Shown: positions 55,293-64,000 of the stretch, in pieces
Numbering within the stretch: the stretch's first letter is position 1
How the letters are laid out: the number at the start of each line of letters is the position of its first letter
Assembly: GCA_002293535.1 (NCBI GenBank)
Contig: DBDK01000007.1
Location: forward strand, 37,957 to 101,956
Direction of reading: 5' to 3'
Source of the DNA: Alistipes sp. UBA934
GTDB taxonomy: Bacteria; Bacteroidota; Bacteroidia; Bacteroidales; Rikenellaceae
Length of the DNA: 64,000 nucleotides
Position numbers and translations under genes: made by a program
The notes under the pieces: generated by a model
The model's input: the letters and a program-made list of their open reading frames with translations, nothing else
Database searches by the model: none
Told to the model about the DNA's origin: nothing

Positions 55293-56650
55293 CAGATGAT
55301 CTCTTTGGTGATTTTCAGTACGTTCTCGGTCTGTGGAGTGATTTTGAATCCGTCATCCAGCCGGCGACCGGCAAGCCAAACGATCTCGCCGGAGCCATCG
55401 GTTTCGGGACCGTTTATGAGCACAAACTGGCGACCTTTTTCGGGCATTGAAACTTTGATATCTGTCAGATAATCACTTATTTTCTTACTTCCGGTCATAC
55501 CCAACGGAGTAAACCGGTCGCCCTCGCGCCAACGACGCAAAGAGAGTGGCCAGGTGAGGCGGTCGGCATCCAAAAGAGCGATATTTTCAGGCACTGAGAG
55601 CGACTCGATCTCATCAATATCAAGACGTTGGAAGAAATAAACGGAATTACCCGCATAGATTCTCTGGGCATTTTTGGGGATGCCAATTTCGCAAGAGTCC
55701 TGCTGGCCTATGGGTTCGATAAGGATGCGCCCGCGATCGATCCACGCAACGTGGTCGCGTGAGTAAAAACGACGTCCGGACGATTGTTTTTCGAGCGTAG
55801 CAGTAATGCCGTCGATCACGTCGCCCTTGAATCCGAAGCCCGAACTGAGAAGTTCATATATCACAAAATCAGCAGGATAAGCAGGGTCGATAAGTCCAGC
55901 CTCGATGATCGTCGTGGAGCCCTCCTTATGCTCGACCTGAGAGCGAATCTGACCGATAGCTGTGTCGATAAACCCCTGAGTCTGAGTGAGTCTATCGACA
56001 TTGCGCCGCATCTGTTCTGTAAAACGAGGGTTGATCTCGCGAAGGCGCGGAATGAGCCCGAGGCGAATCTTGTTACGCAGGTATTTGGTCGAACGATTGG
56101 ACGAATCCTCGCGATAGGCGATATTATTGGCCAGCGCGTAATCCGAAATCTCGTGACGAGTGGTGAAAAGCATAGGACGTATCACCCTGCCGTTCACGGG
56201 GTTAATGCCAGTGAGACCACGCAAACCGGTGCCTCGGAAAAGATTGATAAAGAAGGTTTCCACCGAGTCGTCTGCCTGATGGGCGATTGCGATTGCGGTG
56301 TAGCCGTGCTCGTTGCAAAGTTCTGAAAACCAGTCATATCTCAGTCTGCGAGCAGCCATCTGGACGCTCTCGCCGGTACGTTCCATTTCGCCAAGGGTGT
56401 CGAAGTTTTTAGAGTAACACGGCAGGTTATACCGTTTTGCTTCGGCTTCAACGAGTTGTGTGTCCTCTTCGCCCTCCTCACCACGCAACTGAAAATTACA
56501 ATGAGCCACCCCCGCCGGCCACTCACTTCGGGCGAAAAGCGACAGCATAGTCATCGAATCGACCCCGCCGCTGACTGCCAACAAAACACGGTCAGACGGG
56601 CCTAAGAGGTCGTTTTCGCGGATATATTGTCTGAAGCGATCGATCAACAT
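55292..56650 (-). CDS. tilS: tRNA(Ile)-lysidine synthase
   Basis: Modifies C34 of the CAU-anticodon isoleucine tRNA to lysidine, so it should be essential. The PP-loop LLAVSGGVDSMTML is near residue 25, with AHCNFQLRGEE and AIAHQADDSVETF in the catalytic domain; the C-terminal part (RWREGDRFTPLGMTGSKKISDYLTD) is the tRNA-binding domain. 452 residues, normal. It overlaps murB by 7 bases. Confidence 0.95.
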   Translation of the reverse strand: MLIDRFRQYIRENDLLGPSDRVLLAVSGGVDSMTMLSLFARSEWPAGVAHCNFQLRGEEGEEDTQLVEAEAKRYNLPCYSKNFDTLGEMERTGESVQMAARRLRYDWFSELCNEHGYTAIAIAHQADDSVETFFINLFRGTGLRGLTGINPVNGRVIRPMLFTTRHEISDYALANNIAYREDSSNRSTKYLRNKIRLGLIPRLREINPRFTEQMRRNVDRLTQTQGFIDTAIGQIRSQVEHKEGSTTIIEAGLIDPAYPADFVIYELLSSGFGFKGDVIDGITATLEKQSSGRRFYSRDHVAWIDRGRILIEPIGQQDSCEIGIPKNAQRIYAGNSVYFFQRLDIDEIESLSVPENIALLDADRLTWPLSLRRWREGDRFTPLGMTGSKKISDYLTDIKVSMPEKGRQFVLINGPETDGSGEIVWLAGRRLDDGFKITPQTENVLKITKEII

Positions 56651-57693
56651 ATGTTTACTTCGATTTCGAGGCTGACGCCGAATTTCGATTTTATGTCTTG
56701 TTGCACTTCTTGTGCGAAACTCACTATCTCTGAGCCGGTTGCGCCACCATTGTTAATAACAACCAGTGCCTGACAGGGATGTATGCCAACGCGGCCACGA
56801 CCACCGGTTTCGATATCTGTCTTGCCACGCCAACCGGCCGCCTCGATGAGCCAACCGGCTGCTAATTTGGTCTTTAGATGGTTTTCGGCACACGGATAGA
56901 GCGGCATTTCGGGATGACTTTTGGCAATTTCGTGAGCGACGTTAGTGTCCACGATCGGATTTTTGAAAAAACTGCCGGCATTGCCAATCTTTTTTGGGTC
57001 GGGTAACTTGCTGTTCCTGATTGAAATAACAGCCTGAGAAATGTTCTGGAGGGTCGGCTCGCCCGAACCGGTTTCAGCGACTTTTTCTGCGAGGGCGGCA
57101 TAATGTAGGTTGGGTCGAGGCTTTTTGGAAAGAATGAAATTGACAGCTGTAATTATCACCCGGCCACGCAATTGGCGTTTGAAAACACTATCCCGGTAAC
57201 CGAAAGCGCAGTGTTCGGCAGCGAGAGTTAAAAAAACGCCGGTGTCGATGGAAAAGCACTCAACAGAATGTATAATATCCTTAGCCTCAGCGCCATACGC
57301 GCCAATATTTTGAATCGGAGCTGCACCGACACTTCCGGGAATGCCCGACAAATTTTCGGCGCCCCAAGCATTATTCGCAATGCACCAAGAGACGAAATAA
57401 TCCCAATCTGTACCGGATTCGGCTCTGACAGATAGGGTTTTAGGTGTCTCTGCGGTCACTTCGATTTTGCGAGCAGCTGATTTAACGAGTGTGCCGTCGA
57501 AGTCGCGCGTGAAAAGTATGTTATTGCCGCCGCCCAATGCAAGCCAAGGGTCTTTAGTGAGAGACGAAATTAATTCGCCGTCGGCGTTCCGACTAAGTTC
57601 TTGCGGCGATTCCCATTCTACCAGTCGTGCCGCACAAGCCTCGACCCCGAAGCTGTTCAGGTTTCGTAAGGATATGTTTTCAAAAATCTTCAC
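56644..57693 (-). CDS. murB: UDP-N-acetylenolpyruvoylglucosamine reductase, with in-frame repeat
   Basis: FAD enzyme completing UDP-MurNAc synthesis; type I layout with SFGVEACAARLVEW, LGGGNNILFTRDFDG, LSGIPGSVGAAPIQNIGAYGAE and the late NAGSFFKNP. I chose the GTG at 57693 because it begins the conserved VKIFENISLRN and lies four bases from a TATCTTTG box; an upstream ATG would sit in the neighbouring gene. The palindromic repeat at 57580-57593 is read S-R-N-A-D-G-E just before the GGG loop. The protein seems only about three residues longer than expected there, so the repeat may have replaced native sequence. Confidence 0.94.
   Translation of the reverse strand: MKIFENISLRNLNSFGVEACAARLVEWESPQELSRNADGELISSLTKDPWLALGGGNNILFTRDFDGTLVKSAARKIEVTAETPKTLSVRAESGTDWDYFVSWCIANNAWGAENLSGIPGSVGAAPIQNIGAYGAEAKDIIHSVECFSIDTGVFLTLAAEHCAFGYRDSVFKRQLRGRVIITAVNFILSKKPRPNLHYAALAEKVAETGSGEPTLQNISQAVISIRNSKLPDPKKIGNAGSFFKNPIVDTNVAHEIAKSHPEMPLYPCAENHLKTKLAAGWLIEAAGWRGKTDIETGGRGRVGIHPCQALVVINNGGATGSEIVSFAQEVQQDIKSKFGVSLEIEVNIC
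57580..57593 (-). repeat. interspersed palindromic repeat, murB copy
   Basis: Exact core GTCGGAACGCCGAC on the minus strand, followed by GGCGAATTAATTT, an AT-rich tail similar to the two intergenic copies (AGCGATTTATT). Read in the same R-N-A-D-G frame as the other coding copies. Confidence 0.85.
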
Positions 57694-57697
57694 GACG

Positions 57698-57705
57698 CAA
57701 AGATA
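57698..57705 (-). promoter_or_regulatory. murB promoter box
   Basis: TATCTTTG on the minus strand ends four bases before the GTG start, implying a leaderless murB-tilS-holA transcript that starts immediately after the recX-M23 stop. Confidence 0.6.
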
Positions 57706-57709
57706 CGAA

Positions 57710-59902
57710 CTATTTATAGAAAGTTCCGCGCCAGGTGGTGACATTGCCGACGCCATCGCGAACCCGGAATTCAAACGTATGATCCTTACCGGTTTCCAGG
57801 CGTTCGAGGTCGAATTTATGAGTGAACAAGCCGCGTGATGCTGTGCGTTCGAAAATCACCCACTCCCCGTCGATCGACCCTGTGAAGTCAGCTATACCGG
57901 AGAAATTGTCTGACGCTGTGAAGGTTACGGAGGCAGTTTTCGACAAATCGGCGCCGTGGTTAAAAGACGACTTGATGACCGGCGGCTTGGCATCGGCGAC
58001 TACACAATAGACCCCGAAATCGCGCACAGAACCATTTACAATCCCGTTTTCGTATCGCCCGCCGGCCCACGCAAGTCCCCCTTTATCAGATACTTTGGCC
58101 AGACAGGCCCGTGAGCGAAGGGAGGCAGGAACGTCGGCTGCGACGGCTATTTTCATAGCTTTCTGTAAGGGCAATATGCCGTCGCCGATTTTGTGCAATG
58201 GCGAAAGAGGACGAATGCTGTCGGCGCGTACTTGAATGGTCTGCTGAACGACAGATTGGATATATGCAATAGGTTCATACAGAGCACCTTTGGGGATACT
58301 GACAGATAAGCCCTCGGCGTAATTCGTGAAGTCGGCCCTGTCGGAAGCCATTCGCCCTTCTGGACGGGCAGCAGGAGTGTGGGCTTGATTGTAAGTAACG
58401 GCAAACGAGAGTGTTACCTCGTTGTCGGAGTCGTCCTCTATGGCGATGAGAACGTTTTGACGGATGGGCGTCTGGGAGGTGTTTTGGGGGAACGCGAGGA
58501 CACCCCGATTGACCACTTTTTTGTACATCCCAAGCAGATTGTTGCTCTTGAGAGCCAGCATTATGGCCTCGTTGCGCGAACTCCGCTGGATGCTGTAAAG
58601 TGCTGATGCACAGGCATAACGTACCTCGTCGAATAGCAAACCGTCCTTCTCTAAAACCAGTCGCTCGGTCCCATCCACAGACAACGCTGCGCGATAAATT
58701 CCGAACGTGTTGGTGACGTCGTTCTTACGGTCGGTCGCTTCTATGACAAAATAGCTTGTGGGGCCGGCAGGAAGAGGCGAAGTACGGACGAGCGAATAGT
58801 TGCCGTCGGGGTCGAGTTTGACGTCGTAAGGGCGCGGTCGCGAATGAACAGGAATGCCGGCAAGTGTATCGACATCAATGTGATAGAGTCGAACTATACG
58901 AGGCGGTGTTGTATCCTTTGTGGCCGGAGTGACCCAACTGCGAGCTATGACATTGAGCGTGCGTGAAGATGAACTTTGGCGCACTTCATAATGGAGGTGA
59001 GGGCCGCTCGAAGCACCGGAATTACCTGCAGAACCGATCGACTGTCCTTTCTTTACCGGAAAACGAGCAGCGGGCGGAAAAATATCCAAGTCGCTGTGCT
59101 TCTGCCTGTAACGTTCCTGTTTTAGGTAAGCTTCGAGCTCCGGCGTGAAGCGATCCATATGTGCATAAACCGTGGTAGTGCCATTTGGGTGAGTAATGTA
59201 AAGTGCTCTGCCATATCCACTTGGCGCAACGCTAATACGTGAAATATGGCCGTCGGCAGCGGCGAAAAGCGGCTTACCGACCGAGCCCTGAGTTTTGAGG
59301 TCGATGCCGGTGTGAAACCGATTGGTTCGGATCTCACCGAAATTGGCCGAAAAATAGATCGGAATGTCGAGTGGATTGCGGTAATAGTCAGTCGATTGCG
59401 CCGACGTGACCGCCGGAACGATGGCCAGTGCAACGATCAACAACAATCGGGAAAGGGCGTGAGAGACGGCCTCGTAGTCATAACCGAGAGACAGTCCGTA
59501 ACGTGTTAGTTTTGAGCGCATTTCGTATGAAGTTTCAGCTTTAATTTTCTGTTGTTTACGTGTCAAATATTTTTCGAGACGATCGTTAAGTTCTTTTTTG
59601 TCAAGCGTTTGCAGGGTAGAGTCGATGGTTTCGCGTGCAATACCCTTAGCCGACAATGCAGCGCGAATTTTGTGGACACCCCAACCGCTGCAATGAATTT
59701 TTTCGCGTGTATATGCTTTCGCAAAACGTTCATCGTCAATAAATTGCTGGTCGATTAGCTGAGAGAGGATCTTCTCGGCATCTACGGGTTCAATACCCCA
59801 ACCACGCATCAATCTCCGAGCATCGCCGCTACTTTTTTCGGTCCGAGACGAAAGTCGCATTAATTGTGCCAGTGCCTGTTCGGGTGTTTTCAAGGGCGGC
59901 AT
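57710..59902 (-). CDS. RecX-like domain fused to an exported M23 metallopeptidase
   Basis: One uninterrupted 730-residue frame. Residues 1-150 are RecX-like, a cytoplasmic RecA regulator (ARRLMRGWGIEPVDAEKILSQL, DDERFAKAYTREKIHCSGWG, RYGLSLGYDYEAVSHAL). A hydrophobic segment (about 151-167, LLLIVALAIVPAVTSAQ) then looks like a signal peptide, followed by an M23 domain (FHTGIDLKT, VYAHMDRF, SGPHLHYEVR, all metal motifs intact) and beta-rich C-terminal domains. No stop or ATG lies at the junction; only in-frame TTG codons could restart translation. recX beside prmC is usual in Bacteroidetes; the fusion is not. It overlaps prmC by 13 bases. Confidence 0.85.
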   Translation of the reverse strand: MPPLKTPEQALAQLMRLSSRTEKSSGDARRLMRGWGIEPVDAEKILSQLIDQQFIDDERFAKAYTREKIHCSGWGVHKIRAALSAKGIARETIDSTLQTLDKKELNDRLEKYLTRKQQKIKAETSYEMRSKLTRYGLSLGYDYEAVSHALSRLLLIVALAIVPAVTSAQSTDYYRNPLDIPIYFSANFGEIRTNRFHTGIDLKTQGSVGKPLFAAADGHISRISVAPSGYGRALYITHPNGTTTVYAHMDRFTPELEAYLKQERYRQKHSDLDIFPPAARFPVKKGQSIGSAGNSGASSGPHLHYEVRQSSSSRTLNVIARSWVTPATKDTTPPRIVRLYHIDVDTLAGIPVHSRPRPYDVKLDPDGNYSLVRTSPLPAGPTSYFVIEATDRKNDVTNTFGIYRAALSVDGTERLVLEKDGLLFDEVRYACASALYSIQRSSRNEAIMLALKSNNLLGMYKKVVNRGVLAFPQNTSQTPIRQNVLIAIEDDSDNEVTLSFAVTYNQAHTPAARPEGRMASDRADFTNYAEGLSVSIPKGALYEPIAYIQSVVQQTIQVRADSIRPLSPLHKIGDGILPLQKAMKIAVAADVPASLRSRACLAKVSDKGGLAWAGGRYENGIVNGSVRDFGVYCVVADAKPPVIKSSFNHGADLSKTASVTFTASDNFSGIADFTGSIDGEWVIFERTASRGLFTHKFDLERLETGKDHTFEFRVRDGVGNVTTWRGTFYK

Positions 59903-60675
59903 CGGATCATTCGAGGTTTAGAGTTAAGATCTTGACGCATAGTGGTTTCACCGAAGCCTTTGGCGGTCAGGAGCGAAGCGGTTTCGTGTGCAAGATATTC
60001 GTGAATTTCGAGGTAAAGCGCGCCATTTTCGGCAAGCGAGCGGCGGGTGAAACGGGCAATGGCGCGATAGAAGACGAGCGGGTCGTTGTCGGACACAAAA
60101 AGCGCCGTAGGTGGCTCGTATTTCGTTACATTATCGTGCATCGCTATTCGCTGTGATTCAGGAATATATGGAGGGTTGGAGACAACAATATCGAAGTGAC
60201 CGAGGTCGAGCGCCGGATCGAAAATATCGGCCTGTAGCAGCGTGACGCCGGTGCTGTACTTTTCGTTATTGCGGCGAGCGAATTCGAGGGCCTCAGGTGA
60301 TACGTCGATAGCGGTTACACGGGCCTGTGGGAGATTTTTTGCCAATGCAATCGCAATCGCTCCGCTACCTGTACCGATGTCAAGAATGGTAAGAGGGTCG
60401 TGATTATGGTTGTCGTCCACGATCCAGCGAACCAACTCTTCAGTTTCGGGGCGAGGAATGAGAACCCACTCACCCACAGCAAGTTCCAATCCGTAAAAAT
60501 CGGCAACACCGAGGATGTATTGAATGGGACGAGCTGCGCCGAGGTCGGCCAAATCGGCGGTCGAGAGTTCGGTGCGCCGTTCGGCAAAAAGCCTTGCAAT
60601 AGCCTCGGCTTCGCGAGCGCCATAGACAGGCTCTGTGGCAGTAAAAACGTTGGCTATTAACCCTCTATGTGTCAT
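59890..60675 (-). CDS. prmC: peptide chain release factor N5-glutamine methyltransferase
   Basis: Methylates the GGQ glutamine of release factors. About 261 residues with the helical N-terminal domain (GAARPIQYILGVADFYGLEL), RPETEELV, the SAM motif LDIGTGSGAIAIALA and the catalytic SNPPYIPE. The start at 60675 overlaps the hisIE stop as ATGA; longer upstream frame lies within hisIE. Confidence 0.95.
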   Translation of the reverse strand: MTHRGLIANVFTATEPVYGAREAEAIARLFAERRTELSTADLADLGAARPIQYILGVADFYGLELAVGEWVLIPRPETEELVRWIVDDNHNHDPLTILDIGTGSGAIAIALAKNLPQARVTAIDVSPEALEFARRNNEKYSTGVTLLQADIFDPALDLGHFDIVVSNPPYIPESQRIAMHDNVTKYEPPTALFVSDNDPLVFYRAIARFTRRSLAENGALYLEIHEYLAHETASLLTAKGFGETTMRQDLNSKPRMIRCRP

Positions 60676-61274
60676 TGGTGACGCGAAGCAAGCTCCTTTT
60701 CGACATCTGCAACGGAACAACCCATCTGCTCCAAAAGCACCAACAAATGATAAACAAGGTCGGAAGCCTCGTAAAGGAACCCATCGCGGCGACCGGCAAC
60801 AGCCTCTATGACCGTTTCAACAGCCTCTTCACCAACCTTTTGTGCGATCTTATCCACTCCTTTGGAAAAGAGTTTTGTGGTATATGAACCCTCAGGCATT
60901 TCGCTATGACGTTGCTTTACAACATCTGCAAGATAACGCACAAACCCCTCTGTCTCAGTGGTCTGGAAACAATTTCGAGTACCGAGATGGCAGGTCGGAC
61001 CGTGAGGAATGGCGCGAACCAGCAGCGTGTCGGCATCGCAATCGACGTGCATTGACTTGACTTCAAGGAAGTTACCACTCGTTTCACCCTTTGTCCAAAG
61101 CCCCTTGCGAGTGCGACTCCAAAAAGTGACGTGGCCTGTCGAGAGAGTTTTTTCAAACGCTTTGCGATCCATATAACCCATCATCAGAACCTGTAATGTG
61201 CTATCATCCTGAACAATAGCCGGTAACAGACCATCGGCGTTTTTGGAGAGATTGAATTGGTCGAATGTTATCAT
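60672..61274 (-). CDS. hisIE: bifunctional phosphoribosyl-AMP cyclohydrolase / phosphoribosyl-ATP pyrophosphatase
   Basis: Steps 2 and 3 of histidine synthesis. The HisI half (1-110) has SRTRKGLWTKGETSGNF and the zinc-binding DCDADTLL and H-G-P-T-C-H segments; the HisE half contains KVGEEAVETVIEAV. 200 residues, the usual fused length. Coupled on both sides by ATGA overlaps. Confidence 0.96.
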   Translation of the reverse strand: MITFDQFNLSKNADGLLPAIVQDDSTLQVLMMGYMDRKAFEKTLSTGHVTFWSRTRKGLWTKGETSGNFLEVKSMHVDCDADTLLVRAIPHGPTCHLGTRNCFQTTETEGFVRYLADVVKQRHSEMPEGSYTTKLFSKGVDKIAQKVGEEAVETVIEAVAGRRDGFLYEASDLVYHLLVLLEQMGCSVADVEKELASRHQ

Positions 61275-62026
61275 CGTACGTCGATATTTAGTTTGCGAAG
61301 TTCGTTTTTGAGGGTCGGAATGGGGATTTCGCCGTAGTGGAAAATGCTGGCAGCGAGGGCTGCGGAAGCGCGTCCGGTGGTGAGAACCTCGGCAATGTCG
61401 GCCACGGAACCAGCTCCTCCTGAGGCGATTACGGGAATCGAAACAGTATCGGCGAGTGCGGTAAAAACCTCCACCGGATAGCCGTCGCGGGTGCCATCGT
61501 GATCCATCGAAGTGAACAGGATCTCACCGGCATTGCGCTGCTCAACCTCGCGCGCCCAACCCAACAATTCACGCTCCGTGACCTTGCTGCCGCCGTGGGT
61601 GACGACGTGCCAAGTGCCTTCTGGTGAGCGTTTTCCATCTATGGCGACGATGACTTTTTCCTTACCGAATTTGGCGGCGAGGCGGTTAATCAGCCACGGG
61701 TCGGCAACGGCGGCACTGTTCACAGAAACCTTACTAACTCCCACATCCATAAGTCTTTGCGCATCATCTACAGAGCTAATGCCGCCGCCCACGGTGAGCG
61801 GAATGTCGATTGACGCGGCGAGTTTCCGGGCCAGTTCGAGGAACGTCCGGCGCTCTTCGTTCGTGGCGCTGATGTCGAGGTAGACCAGTTCGTCAGCTCC
61901 CTCGGAGGCGTATTTGCGGCCCAACTCGACAGCGTCGCCTATCTCTTGCAAGTCGATGAAGTTCACTCCTTTAACCGTTCGCCCGCCGTAAACGTCAAGG
62001 CACGGGATTATTCTTTTTACAGCCAT
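61271..62026 (-). CDS. hisF: imidazole glycerol phosphate synthase, cyclase subunit
   Basis: Closes the imidazole ring from PRFAR and ammonia. 251 residues with both catalytic aspartates in view: RIIPCLDVYGGRTVKGVNF near the start and VIVAIDGKR near residue 130. The ammonia normally comes from HisH, whose gene is not in this cluster. Overlaps hisA by 10 bases. Confidence 0.97.
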   Translation of the reverse strand: MAVKRIIPCLDVYGGRTVKGVNFIDLQEIGDAVELGRKYASEGADELVYLDISATNEERRTFLELARKLAASIDIPLTVGGGISSVDDAQRLMDVGVSKVSVNSAAVADPWLINRLAAKFGKEKVIVAIDGKRSPEGTWHVVTHGGSKVTERELLGWAREVEQRNAGEILFTSMDHDGTRDGYPVEVFTALADTVSIPVIASGGAGSVADIAEVLTTGRASAALAASIFHYGEIPIPTLKNELRKLNIDVR

Positions 62027-62730
62027 ATTTTCAATTCCTTAAGTGTTATTTTGTTTTCATACAGTGCTTTACCTACTATGACGCTTCGTGTGCCTTGGGT
62101 GTCGAGGCGGCAGATGTCGTCGATGCTGGAAATACCCCCGCTGGCGATGATCTCAATGTCTGGAAAGTGTTGTTGCAGAGATACATATAGCTCGAAAGCA
62201 GGCCCGGCCAACATACCGTCGCGAGAGATGTCGGTGACAATAGCCTGTGTGAGTTTTGGGAAATTGGCAATTAGTTGATCGGCAGTAAGTTGAGACTCCT
62301 GAAGCCAACCGTGGGTGGCAACTTTTCCGTGACGAACATCGGCGCCGAGAATAATGCGTTCAGGGCCGAATTCCGTCAGCCAAGCCTCGAAAAGTTCCGG
62401 TTCGGTCACTGCGACGCTGCCGCAAATCGCTCTATGTGCCCCGGCATCAATCACTTGGCGTAGCGATTCGGTGCTTTTTATACCGCCGCCCCACTGTATG
62501 TCGAGTGAAGTGTGGCTGGCGACCTGTTCGAGGACGTGGAGATTGCGCGGTTCCGAAGCCTTAGCACCCTCTAAATCAACGAGATGGATTCGTCTGAAAC
62601 CGGCTTCTTCGTAAGTTTTCGCAACGTCCGATGCTGAAAGTGAATATACGCTTTTTTGCCCGTAATCGCCCTGGGTCAGCCGCACGCACTGACCCTCGAT
62701 GATGTCGATCGCGGGAATTATTGTTATCAT
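62017..62730 (-). CDS. hisA: ProFAR isomerase
   Basis: Amadori isomerase of histidine synthesis; 237 residues, TIM barrel. Catalytic aspartates lie in IPAIDIIEGQCVRLTQGDY and ILGADVRHGKV. Its start overlaps the hisB stop as ATGA, leaving no room for hisH between them. Confidence 0.96.
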   Translation of the reverse strand: MITIIPAIDIIEGQCVRLTQGDYGQKSVYSLSASDVAKTYEEAGFRRIHLVDLEGAKASEPRNLHVLEQVASHTSLDIQWGGGIKSTESLRQVIDAGAHRAICGSVAVTEPELFEAWLTEFGPERIILGADVRHGKVATHGWLQESQLTADQLIANFPKLTQAIVTDISRDGMLAGPAFELYVSLQQHFPDIEIIASGGISSIDDICRLDTQGTRSVIVGKALYENKITLKELKIWL

Positions 62731-63899
62731 ATAACTCCTTTGCTTGTAGGAAGTTGAGTGTTAAACAAGTCGCGACGAACGGCGCATTTGAGCGCGCGCG
62801 CGAATGCCTTGAAAATGCCCTCGATAGTGTGGTGGTCGTTCTCGCCTTGAGCGATGATATGCAGATTACAACGCATTGCTGCAGAGAGACTTTTGAAAAA
62901 GTGAGGGAACATCTCGGTCGGCACGTCGCCAACACGTTCGCGGGTAAAACGGGCGCTCCAATCGAAGTCGATGCGGCCACCTAAATCAATTAGTACCATA
63001 GCTTTAGCTTCATCCATCGGCAATGCAAAACCATAACGCTCGATGCCGCGACGCTCGCCCAGCGCTTTGGAAAGCGCCTCGCCAAGAGTGATGGCAACAT
63101 CTTCGACGGTGTGGTGTTCATCGACGTTTATATCGCCTACTGCTTTGATACATAGTGATATACCTGTGTGGTGAACAATTTGGTCGAGCATATGGTCAAG
63201 AAACTTGAGACCTGTGTCAATGGAAGTCCCACCGCGTCCATCGAGGTCGAGTGAAACGGTGATATTGGTCTCGTTGGTCTTGCGGTGAATGGTCGCTGTT
63301 CGCACACCAAGTCGCAGAAATTCAGCTATTTGTGACCAGTCGTCGGAGATGAGTGCGCAAACCTTGCGGAGGTCTTGAAGGCCTTCCTGGGCGACTGCTT
63401 CGGCGAGCAATTTTTCGCCCTGTTCGTCCGGTTGAATCAAAATCGCGCGGGCGCCGAGATTTCGGGCGAGAATAACGTCCGTGATGCGGTCGCCGATAAC
63501 AAAAGATGCTGCAAGATCGTAATCTTCAGACAGATACTTGCCAAACATACCTGTGCCAGGCTTACGGGTGGGGGAGTTTTCCTCCGGCATTGTGGGATCG
63601 ATAAGTTGGTCGTCGAAAAAGACACCTTCGCTCGCTAAAATACTTAGAATCAGCTGGTGAGGTCCCCAGAAAATCTCTTCAGGGTAGTTCGGCGAACCGA
63701 GCCCGTCCTGATTGGACGCGAGTACCAACTCGTAATCGAGGCCGGCGACACTCTTCAGGCCCGAAATCACGCCGGGGAGGAATTGCAGGTTGTCGAAGCC
63801 GACGTGGAGGTCGTCGGAGGGCGTTTCGACGACTATCGTGCCGTCGCGGTCGATGAAAAGGGCGCGTTTGCGCTGATCTATAGGAGGTTGTGACGTCAT
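62727..63899 (-). CDS. hisB: bifunctional histidinol-phosphatase / imidazoleglycerol-phosphate dehydratase
   Basis: The N-terminal HAD phosphatase (LFIDRDGTIV, IGDRITDVILARNLGA) is fused to the dehydratase with its metal motifs DHMLDQIVHHTG, DEHHTVEDVAI and GENDHHTIEGIFKAFARAL. About 390 residues. ATG 63899 overlaps the hisC stop as ATGA; the longer upstream frame is inside hisC. Confidence 0.96.
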   Translation of the reverse strand: MTSQPPIDQRKRALFIDRDGTIVVETPSDDLHVGFDNLQFLPGVISGLKSVAGLDYELVLASNQDGLGSPNYPEEIFWGPHQLILSILASEGVFFDDQLIDPTMPEENSPTRKPGTGMFGKYLSEDYDLAASFVIGDRITDVILARNLGARAILIQPDEQGEKLLAEAVAQEGLQDLRKVCALISDDWSQIAEFLRLGVRTATIHRKTNETNITVSLDLDGRGGTSIDTGLKFLDHMLDQIVHHTGISLCIKAVGDINVDEHHTVEDVAITLGEALSKALGERRGIERYGFALPMDEAKAMVLIDLGGRIDFDWSARFTRERVGDVPTEMFPHFFKSLSAAMRCNLHIIAQGENDHHTIEGIFKAFARALKCAVRRDLFNTQLPTSKGVI

Positions 63900-64000
63900 A
63901 TCAAGTTGATGAGTTTGTCGTTTTCGGCAGGGGTGCCAATCGTGATACGAAGGCAGCCTTCGCAACCGGGAATATGAGAACGATCGCGAACAATAATCCC
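63896..64000 (-). CDS. hisC: histidinol-phosphate aminotransferase, 3' end only
   Basis: The last 34 codons of a gene entering from the right edge. The sequence GIIVRDRSHIPGCEGCLRIT with IGTPAENDKL matches the C-terminus of HisC (substrate arginine in L-R-I-T-I-G). The order hisC-hisB-hisA-hisF-hisIE is consistent with a histidine operon. Confidence 0.9.
   Translation of the reverse strand, partial: GIIVRDRSHIPGCEGCLRITIGTPAENDKLINLI

Overview
The window looks like a chromosomal segment of an anaerobic Bacteroidales bacterium, most likely Rikenellaceae/Alistipes-like (inference). Supporting signs are Bacteroidetes-type promoters (a TAnnTTTG -7 box, sometimes with an upstream TTTG), almost no Shine-Dalgarno sites, a pyruvate:ferredoxin oxidoreductase, Obg without a C-terminal extension, a WbqC-family protein, GldE next to ftsZ, YkuD_2 transpeptidases, and G+C clearly above 50%. 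Genes are very tightly packed: about 55 coding regions, mostly joined by 4-base ATGA or 7-47 base overlaps. I see no rRNA, tRNA, CRISPR array, prophage or insertion sequence.

Layout. 1-3525: asparaginase and Obg on the minus strand, divergent greA, and a secreted esterase. 3547-12614: pyruvate oxidoreductase and three M16 peptidases. 12611-13763: pantothenate genes panD and panC. 13809-17534: a DPP III-like lipoprotein, an M23 protein and a flavin split-barrel protein. 17555-19629: glyA and fabG. 19685-28910: a plus-strand run of recG, a DUF3108 protein, a TPR protein, an outer-membrane barrel, ispG and a WbqC protein. 28886-36238: a GH2-like protein that lacks its catalytic residues, then cvpA, rsgA, a class III aminotransferase, a MATE transporter and two L,D-transpeptidases. 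36200-52593: a complete minus-strand division and cell wall cluster from rsmH to ftsZ, continuing into gldE and a phosphopantetheinyl transferase. 52656-59902: an acyltransferase, a degenerate class IV aminotransferase, holA, tilS, murB and a recX-M23 fusion. 59890-64000: prmC, hisIE, hisF, hisA, hisB and the 3' end of hisC.

The main discovery candidate is a short interspersed palindromic repeat. Its 14-base core, GTCGGAACGCCGAC (or GCCGGAACGCCGGC, a paired substitution), occurs five times. Two copies are intergenic: the obg leader, and the 20-base gap between a convergent gene pair. Three lie inside conserved genes (an M16 peptidase, a class III aminotransferase, murB), always read in the frame that gives R-N-A-D-G. 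A diverged sixth copy lies in panC. In at least the peptidase and the aminotransferase it looks like an 8-residue insertion absent from the usual family pattern. Other palindrome-containing in-frame expansions occur in the aminotransferase, recG, rsgA and ftsQ. This resembles the protein-invading palindromic elements of Rickettsia, but the sequence is different and the host is a Bacteroidetes.

Other notable points are back-to-back divergent promoters with nearly fixed geometry at five gene pairs, very short or absent leaders on several genes, an ispG that looks like the long Bacteroidetes form with its central domain removed, a RecX fused in frame to an exported M23 peptidase, and the absence of hisH and mraZ from their usual places. 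All family comparisons were made from memory of family patterns, not from alignments run here.
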